Positions 55,207 through 64,000 of a stretch of 64,000 nucleotides of DNA are shown piece by piece. The notes below the pieces were generated by a model. The model did no database searches, was not told the DNA's origin, and saw nothing but the letters and a program-made list of their open reading frames with translations. Position numbers and translations under genes: made by a program. Each line of letters begins with the position of its first letter. The first letter of the stretch is position 1. The stretch comes from Montifringilla adamsi (taxonomy: Eukaryota > Chordata > Aves > Passeriformes > Passeridae), in the NCBI GenBank assembly GCA_017590115.1, contig JAGGNK010009114.1, positions 23,813,978 through 23,877,977 on the forward strand. The letters run 5' to 3'.

Positions 55207-58200
55207 AAATAGCATGTATACATTATGCCATAGAATGATAGAAGCTGCTGTCCATCACAGGTATTTATACCTTTACTGAACACATGGGAGACTGACACCA
55301 AAGCTTTCATTTCAAGATGTATTTAATTGCTAATAGAAAGTGAAGTAGTTCAGATAAGATCTTCTCTCTGGCATAATCGATGGAGCAGCTCTGAGGGCTG
55401 TGACAGAAGAGATTGATCCAGTTCCTGTATCCCAAACCACAACATCTTCTCTGTCAGCAGTGATCAACAAAATATCAGACTATCAGTTTGGGCTTCTCCT
55501 GGTTATGTCTCCGTAGAAAAGTATTAAAATTTCTAAGTGTTTGCAGTTGTGGAAGCAATCAGACAGGAGAAAAGCTCTCTGTGTGGATCAGCAGGGGTTG
55601 CTCATGCTGAAGGAGGAGCTCTTTGGGCGCTCACACAACCTGTGATGCAGACAATCACAGTGAGGAGCTGGGCGGCAACAGCAGCGACGGAATTCAGAGG
55701 CAAACCCCCCTTCATGGGTGGGTTTGTGATTTGTGAGGTTTGCTTTTTGTGGCCATGATTTTTCTTGCAGCATTTCTGCAGCAATGATTGCTGTGAGAAT
55801 TGCATGAAGCAGGGATGACTCTGGTGGCCACAGGGATGTCTCCTGTGCTTAGGGCCCCACGTGGCCACCTGTGCCACCTTTTTCAGGACTGCAGAGTTTT
55901 AGTGTAATACTCAGTTTAGCCCCATTGAAAACAACATAAAGCTGTCTTCTAAGGGTCATAAAAAAGTAAAACCTGATGCTACCACAAACCCCAGATTTTC
56001 TGTTTCCAGAGCTGATTGTTTTCCAGCTAATCAGGAATTTAGGGTCCCTGCCTCCAGCTTTTCTGCATGGCAAAGAAGCTCCTGCTTTCTTCCAACACAG
56101 TTTTTTGCCCTGGTGAGGGTTTCTGTGCCTTGGGAGCAGAGTGGGGCTGACCAAGGACAGCTCTCCAGGTCCCCCCACAGCCTTCCAGCACCTAATGGGA
56201 GTGCTTGGTATTCTCAGGAGGAAAGCTGCAAGCCCAGATCTAAGACAAGAGATGAAGTTGTTTGGAAAAAGCAGACGGATAACGTTGTCAGAGGTGTATT
56301 AATGAGAGAATGTGTCTCCACACCCATGCAGAGTGGAGGTAATAGCAAACAGAACAAGAAATCTTCGTGCATAGCAGACGACAGGAAGCAGCAGGGATAA
56401 CTGTGGGGGATTTTCCTGATTAAGATATCAGTTGTTGGGGAAAGGCAGAGAAGCAGCGAGGGACTGGGGTGGGCAGTAAGTAGATTTATGATTTATGTCA
56501 GAGCTGTTTGTACTGTCAGGCAGCAATCATGTCAAGAGGAGGAAAGAGCTGTGAAATTCCTCTGGGAGAGGCATGGGCTGTGCTGGGATTGCCTGCAGCC
56601 CCAGCCCAGCTGTCCTGAGTGCATCAGCGCTGTGAGCCCAATGCCTTCACACCAGGGACAGGGGTTAACTCAAACCTCATCCTGCCACATCCAAGACTGA
56701 GCTTCCACGTGCTCGTGGTCTCTGGCTGTCATCCCCCAAGGGAATGCCAAAGCTGCCTTCCTCTGAGGGGCACAAGTGGGTGCTGAGCCCACAGGTGATG
56801 GCACAGCACGTCCTGCCCCTGCACCCATGCCCAGGGAGGGCAGAGGGAGCCAAACACGTCTTTGCTCCAGCCTGGGAATGCTGTGAGGCACTCCAGCTTT
56901 CCCAGGGAATTTCTGTTGCGTGGTCAATTGGAAAAGCTAAACGTGGCAAAAGACTGAAAATTATCTGAAACTGGAGGGTTTGTACATTTATCAGTTGTGA
57001 GTGGGACTTTTAAAGGATAATCTGGGAGAACAGAAGCCCAAATGCTCTAGGAAGGTTATGGGATGTCTGGCACTCACAAGACTGTTGGATGCAAAAACTT
57101 CTGGGATGGTTCTGGGCTAGCTAAAGGAAAAGGATAGATTTCTTTGACCTCTATTCTGCTTTATACATGTTCATAAAATCAAATATCCATGTATTTTAGC
57201 ATTTGAGGAGGGAGTTGCAGGTACAGCAGGATAGGAAATAGCCTTCTCTTCATTTTCCTTCTATTTCTTGCAGAAGAAAACCAACAAATTAATTAGATTT
57301 CATCCTGTTTATGTCTCTGTTGCCAGCTTTAATCTTAATATCTAATAGAAAAACAGAGCAAATGGTTTTGTGAATTTTTAGATATTTTTCCTCTAGTCCA
57401 TTAAGAAAAGAGGTGATGATAAGGTAGCCTGAGTGAATCAAAGCATCTGTGCTGTTGAGGGAGGCTGAGTCACAGACAACAAGTTTTATAGCAAGCCCAT
57501 GGTTGATTGTAAAGTAAATATTAGGGGGAAAGGGACAAAGAAGATTGAAGTAAGCTCTGAATCATGTTTGTGAATTGGTCTGATCTGGTACCTGGACCTG
57601 GTCAACAATTAACACATCTGATGGATGCAGTGAAGTCTAATATGCTAATTCTAAAGAAATTTTAATTATTAAGTTATGACTAACAAAACATTAGCTTAGG
57701 TGTTAAATAAGCCACTGCCTGAATTTTACCTTCCTTTGGTCTTCATATCAGCCTGCAGGATATCAGAGAGATAAAATTCCATGAGAGTTTTCCATGAGGG
57801 TCAAACACCAGCAAAATACAATTTCAAATGGAAATGAGAAGGAAGAAAGTGTTGTCATAAGACAGGCTCCTTTCTGTGAAGGAATTGTCTAGTTCAGATC
57901 CCAAGTAATTTTTCATATTTACCATTAAACTCATTAGAGAGCTATTCAGGAACTCCTGAGAACCCTCTTGTTTTTGTATCATCTAGATTTATTTTTGTTC
58001 CACAGACTTTTGCCTTCTGAGACAAAATGGTTATTTTGTCATAAATTGATCTGCCATTTAAAAAATGGAGAGAAAGGGTAGGGGATGTTGTGCCTCTTCT
58101 TATTAGAATGAGGAGGAGGAAGAGTTGGGGCACCCTCCAGTTTGGGGGAAGTGCAGTGGCTGCTGAAATGAAAAGCAAATACTGCAGGAGGGGGCATTTA

Positions 58201-60454
58201 CTGAAGCAGTCAGCACACAAAGCTGCCAAGGGACAGTTGAGTTGTAAAACACTTCAGCTACCACAGGAGATGCATTACATTATTGTGGTAAGCAGATAAT
58301 TTGCTATCCAGCATTTGGAATCTGCTTTGTAGAAAAAAAAAAATTAAAATGGGGAATAAGCAAACTCGTTCTCAATCGATGAATTAATATAAAACCAACA
58401 AAAGAAGCAGAGCAGACTACTACAATCACTCAGCTATATTAGGCAATCAATTTTTTTTTCCCTTTCAGTATGTAGAATATTCCCTGGTGGCTCCCCGTGG
58501 ATGCCATGCAGTGTGAACACAGCAATCAAAGTAATAGACGTCAGAATAATCAAAATAAGATGTGTCAGAAAGAAGCAAATGAGTACATACTCTCATTAAG
58601 TAAGTCTCCTAAGAGCTTAACATACCAAACTCTTCCCAGAAAAGCTGTACAAACAATTGCCTGCACTAGCACATGGTTTTATTGCTGTTTCAGAGACAGA
58701 TAAAAATATTCTTCAATCTAATCCATGTTTTTTTTCAGATTTTACTGTAAATAATCTCTGCCTGAGGCAAAACACATAATGTAGCTGCCACAATGACATT
58801 AATAAAGGTCATAACTAAAGGTAAAACATACTATTTTGAAAAAAACTTAAAAATCATTAAACAAGCAACGTGCTGGAAACCATGTTAAAAACAGTATCCA
58901 TTTCTGCAGTGGACTGGCAATGTCCAACACCAAACTTCCATCTGTCAGGTGACAAGACACTTCAGGTAGTAAGCACCAAAAAGTCAGTATGAATCTTCTG
59001 GGGAAACAAATTTTAAGACAAAATCAGTAATCTGGCTGCCTTGAGGACTTATCCCAGCAAAAAAATTCAAAGAGATGCAGTCCAAAATCAACAAAATGGT
59101 ATTTCCACAATGTTCCCAGCCTTTTGAGGCAGCAAAACTATGGCACAAAAAAATAGGGGAGGAAATGTATTTGGAAGAAAGAGCCATTTCCAAAGCCCGA
59201 ATTATTTTAATGGGCTGCAGAAGTGGTCTAGGAAAAAGTAGGAACAACTGGAAAAGAAATTCTGTCTCTAATGAAGCTAATTCAAGATTAACTTCTCCTT
59301 CTGTTCTCCTACTATATTTGTATGATAAAGAACTTGCAGCATTTTGGAAGGTCAATGGATCATTTCTCATTGAAAACAATGGGAATTTGGTGGGAATGTC
59401 AAGTACTGGCCACCTAAAACCCGTTAAGCAGACTAAAGCCTACCAGAAATACTTTGTGTCCCCTTGAGTGTGTGTGTGGCCATTTGACTTAGGCTTTGCA
59501 GGGAGGATGCTGAGGTGCTGAGCATTTTTATTGCCCTCAAATTTATTGCATTGGCTTTTGTGCCAGTTCTGAGCCGTGCCACAGCTGATGGGGCTGGGTT
59601 GTGACTCCTGGGAGCCATCTCAGCCTCACCAGAGGGTTTTCCTGGTGACCTTGAGGCACTCCAGGTGCCCGTGCCATCAGTAAGGCAGAGGGATGTTGCT
59701 CCCTCTCTGCAGTGATCTGTCTTGTCAGGTCAGGAGCAAACACTGATTTGTCTCGACGCCTCGCGGCTCCTATCGATTGCCAGGGAAGTTGGATGTGCAC
59801 AGTGCTTCTTCAGGTTTGGCATTCTGAGACAAAATAACTTTGAGGAACTGGACCATTAAGGGAAACATTTTGGCCGTGAATGTCCTGTACTGTTATGAGC
59901 AGTGTCTAATAAATTGATTCTCAATTTTAGCACAGTGCAGAGTAGTAAATAGCTGCTAAGGGGTTTAAACAGCTTACACGTTTGGCAGGACAATGGGAAA
60001 TAGGCAAATCCTTGGGAGATGCAGCTGAAAGGCAGCCCTTTCCCACCAAACTTATCTTTAAGTCTGTATAATTTTGATTTTAATTAATTAATTAATTTAA
60101 TCATTAATTTTCATCAGAAGATTAAAAAGCATATGCATGAGCAAAAAATTATTTCACTGAAAATTTCAAAGTTCTAAAATCTAATAGTGGCACACCAGTA
60201 CAGGTCAGGAGAGTCAAAATATGAAGAAGACAGAGGTTCCCTCACCCCTAGACTGCAACAGTGCCAAATTCTGCCTTCCTTATGAATTAACTTTCCCTGA
60301 AGTGGCACAGCCCTTGTCTTTCAGGTAAAAAGGAGTGGAACAAAAAATTATCAGCAAGCAGAAATCAGTGTACAGCCCCTGCTTCCCTTTGAAAGCACAA
60401 AATCAGATAAATTCAGATTTCTATCTTAATTTAAAAAATTCAAACTGGTTTAAT

Positions 60455-60568
60455 TTGGGCCAGTGGCCTGGTCTGGTGGGTGGCAACCCTGCCCTTGGCA
60501 GGAGAGTTGAAACTAGGTGGTCTTTTAGGTCCCTTTCAAACCAAACTGTTCTGGGACTCTGTGATAAT
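60455..60568 (+). mobile_element. Short CR1 LINE 3' fragment
   Basis: A degenerate CR1 tail with ggcctggtctggtgggtggc, ccctgcccttggcaggagag, ttgaaactaggtggtctttt and ttctgggactctgtgat. Only the last hundred or so bases remain. Confidence 0.75.
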
Positions 60569-63500
60569 TCCAGACAGTGAGGCTATAGTGGTATTTGATA
60601 TTGACAAAATGTAATGAGAGGGAAATAAAATATTAGCCTGTAAACTACTTTTGATGTTTAAAAATAATGTTGGGAGAGAAACATACGGTAAAGGTTGTTC
60701 CTCTCCCTTTAGGAGTTGTTACAATTCCTTTGGCATGGCCAGGAGTCTTGGCTCTACTTCCACAGGAAAGCTTTCAGTGGGTTATTGTTTGCTCGTGAAT
60801 GTCTGCTGTGCTTTCCCCAGAGCAAAGCCATGGAGCAAGATTAATCCCAGGGCTATTTCCAGAGGCACAGGAATGGTCTGACCAAACCCACTCATGGCCT
60901 GAGAAGCTTGATCCCTGGAAGCTGTTCCAGAGATTACAGATCCTGGGGATCCCTGGGGTGGTCAGACCCCTCTTTGCTCAGGGATCCCAAGGGTGGAAGA
61001 AGCCCTGGGGCTCCAGGGTGTTGTTGGAGATCTGTGTGGAATGTTTGAGCCTGACCCAAGGGATGGGACAGTTTGTCACCTGTGGCTGATGCTTGAAGCA
61101 GGTGGCAAAAATCCTGAATAGTTTGGTTAGTTCTGTTTGAAATACTCATGTGGAAATGCCTTCTCAGCTCCAGCAGATTTTGGTTTCCAGGATGGACAGA
61201 CAATGGCACTCAGGTTTTGCAGCAGAAGCTCACAGTGAAATCATGGGTTGCTTTTGGTTTGAACACAAAGCAAATTAGATACTCTGATTTTCATTTCACT
61301 CCTGTACAAAACAAGACCAGGACTCATGTAATTGCAAGATACACTGAGTGGTTTTTGCCTCTTTCCATTTTGACTACTTTCCATATTTAGACTATTTCCA
61401 TTTACTTTCTTAAATCAAATTAGACCACTTGGGTCGCTGGAAACACACCATCTTTCCATGCTGGCTGTAGGCACCTCACCTTCCCCTGACACCATCCTCT
61501 CTCTTCTCTTCCTCCACCTCTGGATACGCTCAAATTTCTTCTTGTGTGTTTCAGAGTTGAGGGAAACCCACAGGAGTAAACTTGCAAACAATTAATTGTA
61601 GCTGAGTTTACTACATATGCAACACCTTGCAGGGAAGCCCCAGTGGGTTTTGGGCGCTTCAAGGGTACCTTTACAGGAAACTCATATCCAAATTAAAACT
61701 TTCTCAGTTGTACATTATGAAAAGGCTCCAGAGGGGATGGAGAGAAATTCCTTTTCACTGGTGATACAAGCAACTGTTTTAAGATAAATGTTTTTCTGTA
61801 AGATACCACTGTAAAAAATCTATTTCCTTTTTCTCTTGACTGACTTATTTACAGAATTTCATCTCAGAAAACTCTGACAAGCTGTGCTGTGTCAGCCCTC
61901 CCACATCTATGATTCACTGGGTTGCTTTTGTACCTGATGCTTAGTCCTGTAATAGAGAGCAGCTATGGGTATTGTTGGTAAACTTTTTTCTATTTCTCAG
62001 TCAGGGGATTTAATGTAAAAACCCCAAACACTGAGAATTCCCTCAGTCACAGGGAGCTTCATTACCTAAAATAAGAATGCAGATGATTATAAAGTTCTTT
62101 AATCTTTAAATTACTTTTTTTTTTTTTTAACAAAGCATCAAAGAGTTTTTTGGTCAGATCTTCTTTCTTATTCACCCTTAAATTCTTATGGGACTAGTAG
62201 GTTTATTAGAGTACAAAAGTAAACAACATATGGCTCTGTTAATATCCTTGTAATGTCACAACCCAATCTGTCAGAATGTAAAGTTTTTTAAGCAGTTTCA
62301 TTTACTTCAAGACAACTTTATGGACAAGAAACCCACAAAAGGCCTGATGAATCCTTCTGCATCACCTAAGAGCACAATACTTAATTCTTTTGCATTCCCA
62401 GTTTAATAAATATGTCCATGCGTATTACCTGCAGTAGGAAAAATACAGTGGCAAATACAGTTACTTCGTTACTAGGAGTTAAAAGGTCGTTTCCCCCTGA
62501 TGAAAAGCCTGTTCCATCAGATAAGTGGCTGCTACACTCCATAAAACTGGCAACCCTTCAAAAGGTTTCAGAAATTAAAGGCATTGTTTGAAGATAAAGG
62601 TGATAAGGTCATTTGCTTTGAGTTTAGTCCTGCAGAACTTTCTGGGTGACCCTTTGATATTCAAGTGAGGAGAGCTCCAAATTGTTTTATCTTCATGGAG
62701 CTAATGAGCGCTGGCTGACAGTCACTGTTAAGACCAGTTGGGACTCTACTGGAATTAAATATTGTAAAATATTACAACACATTTCCTTTAAGGGGGAGTG
62801 CCTCTGCTGGGCTTGCCAAAGCTGAATCCATAATCACTCACAGCACTACGCTTTTTGATTTTCTCAGTTGCTTTTATTAACTCAGTTTTCACTAGCTGAA
62901 TAATGTCTAACATGATTCTCAATGTATTTTTGTGTTCAATTAATAAAGCTGTATAAACAAGCCACATATGTGAAATCTATGTCCCCTTCAAACTCTCTGC
63001 CAGAGTGAAACAAGACTTACATTTAATGTGTACAGTAGTAGAGAAATTACTCAAGAACTTTTTATTGCCAGAGGCTGTAGAGCTGTGTATGATTATTATA
63101 TGTGTAATTAACTAATCTATAATGTTCCTCTGATATATGGTGTATATAATTCTTTCCTAGAGGAATAGAATGTTATTTTAAAGCCTTTTTTTTCTCTTTT
63201 ATGGTTTGTTTCATTTATTCCATTTATGGGGAAATGTTATGTATACTCAAATTATTTTACTTTTTTTTTTTTTTCTAGTAGGAAGTAAGAATTTTCACAG
63301 GTTTAAATTTTATTTTTTTTTTTTCTGTTAAAAAAATGTAGCAAAGGAAAGGGAATGTCCTGTAATGATCAATATACATCGTGTGCTTGGCTTTCACTGT
63401 GACCTTCTTCATTACTTTAGTTGTTTATTTTAACCTTACTTCCATCCTATTTCAGAGACTCTCTAATAATAGCCCTGTGTCACTCCAACCCACGTTCAAA

Positions 63501-63593
63501 AGTAAACGTAAACAAGATCATCTCGGTTTCAAAGACACGTGAACTCTATCCCCCAAACGACCATCAAGTAATTAAAAAGCACAAAATCCTTAC

Positions 63594-63690
63594 CTAATGC
63601 CGCTGACTCAGCGCTAATGGCCAGCAAGGGAATCCAGCAGAGGTAGGCAACAAGCTGGAGATGCTGATGGAAAGGAAAGGGCTGCTGCAT
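63594..63690 (-). CDS. VWDE: VWDE coding exon 1: start codon and signal peptide (partial gene)
   Basis: This is the first coding exon of a secreted multidomain protein. Read on the minus strand, the ATG is at 63688-63690 and encodes 32 residues plus the first base of codon 33. The peptide has a short polar start (MQQPFPFHQH), a hydrophobic core (LVAYLCWIPLLAI) and small residues (SAESAAL), as expected for a signal peptide cleaved near the exon end. An in-frame TAA at 63730-63732, 14 codons upstream with no ATG between, supports this start. The exon ends in G followed by a consensus gtaagg donor. Phase 1 matches exon 2, whose first two bases complete an Ala codon. The exon alone could not be named. 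The VWDE assignment comes from exons 2 to 6, which join to it in frame. Confidence 0.85.
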
Positions 63691-64000
63691 AGTGTCCAAG
63701 ACAGCTTTTATCCCTGCATCTGCAGTTGCTTACAAGTTAACTTTTTGAAGTCCTGAACTTTGCAGGAAAAGCCATCAGCCCGCCTGCCTCTTTCAATTTT
63801 TTTTGGTTTTTTTTTTTTTTTTTTTTCCCTCCCCCGCCTTTCTTTCGTTCTTTTCAATCCAGTCTCTTGGAGAGGGCTTAATGTGTCATTAATCCCAGAA
63901 TTTCCAAGAGGGAAGCCCTCCAGCCACACACTCACACACACACACAGAGCACACACGTGTCCCTGCAGCTGCTGCAGCCACAGCTGCTGGGATTTGTACC
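63691..64000 (-). promoter_or_regulatory. VWDE: VWDE 5' untranslated region and probable promoter-proximal DNA
   Basis: This region lies upstream of the VWDE start codon in transcript direction. It contains a (CA)n-type run at 63928-63956, E-box-like CAGCTG motifs near 63966-63990 and a long homopolymeric T tract on the plus strand (A on the sense strand) at about 63797-63826. A TATA-like ggataaaagc lies 20-30 bases before the ATG. That is too close to serve as a core TATA box unless transcription starts almost at the start codon. There is no clear CpG island. The transcription start site cannot be placed from sequence alone. Confidence 0.45.
63737..63775 (-). other. Possible upstream ORF in the VWDE leader (12 codons)
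   Basis: On the minus strand an ATG at 63773-63775 opens a 12-codon frame ending at TAA 63737-63739, 47 bases before the main start codon. A second minimal frame (ATG CAG GGA TAA) lies at 63708-63719. If the transcript starts far enough upstream, both could reduce translation of the main frame. Such short frames also arise by chance, and the transcription start is unknown. Confidence 0.3.

Larger units (their letters stand above)
27227..63593 (-). other. VWDE: VWDE intron 1 (about 36.4 kb)
   Basis: The stretch between the exon 1 donor and the exon 2 acceptor has no exon-like ORF on either strand. Open frames of 120-169 codons occur (for example 35728-36237 and 50132-50639), but they lack recognisable domains and several overlap repeats or are open on both strands. 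The intron contains an internally deleted LTR next to exon 2, CR1 tails near 37.4, 51.7, 52.2 and 60.5 kb, tandem and direct duplications at 35.7 and 43.2/44.5 kb, a G18/A16 tract at 47.3 kb and several A/T-rich microsatellites. The rest is unremarkable unique-looking sequence. Confidence 0.8.

Noticed and set aside
57942..58229. Minus-strand ORF with a FLNGRSI motif resembling the start of a LINE endonuclease
   Set aside because: One short motif only; the remaining residues lack endonuclease motifs and the match is probably chance.
63699..63720. TATA-like ggataaaagc as VWDE core promoter
   Set aside because: It lies only about 20-30 bases before the start codon, which would leave almost no leader.

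Overview
The window is vertebrate nuclear DNA from a bird, most likely a songbird (Passeriformes). It is AT-rich and mostly non-coding. It carries CR1 LINE 3' tails in both orientations and two copies of one avian endogenous-retrovirus LTR family. The only convincing protein-coding signal is a set of short, phase-compatible exons on the minus strand.

Those exons form the 5' part of VWDE (von Willebrand factor D and EGF domain-containing protein), a secreted protein. Transcription runs from about 63.7 kb towards position 1. Six coding exons can be joined by splice sites and reading phase: 63594-63690 (start codon and signal peptide), 27042-27226 and 16624-16849 (together the cysteine-rich D8C-type domain shared with uromodulin and GP2), and 13865-14097, 5625-5714 and 4225-4360 (the segment before the VWD domain). 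Together they give 967 coding bases, about 322 residues, with no internal stop or frameshift. The remaining exons (VWD domain, EGF repeats) must lie beyond the left edge, because exon 6 ends in a normal donor in phase 1 and I found no further exon down to position 1.

Layout in gene order: 5' UTR and probable promoter-proximal DNA (63691-64000), very long intron 1 (about 36.4 kb), exon 2, intron 2 (about 10.2 kb), exon 3, intron 3 (about 2.5 kb), exon 4, intron 4 (about 8.2 kb), exon 5, intron 5 (about 1.3 kb), exon 6, and part of intron 6 (at least 4.2 kb).

The introns hold CR1 tails, the LTRs and several local duplications: a 102-bp tandem duplication at 35.7 kb, an approximately 49-bp duplication at 24.2 kb, an approximately 134-bp direct repeat at 43.2/44.5 kb, and an approximately 0.75-kb internally repeated block bounded by 23-bp inverted repeats, whose inner edge is only 50 bp from exon 3. 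I saw no operon-like, CRISPR, phage or bacterial features. I do not see a clearly new biological system. The most unusual structures are the inverted-repeat-bounded block beside exon 3 and the internally deleted LTR beside exon 2.
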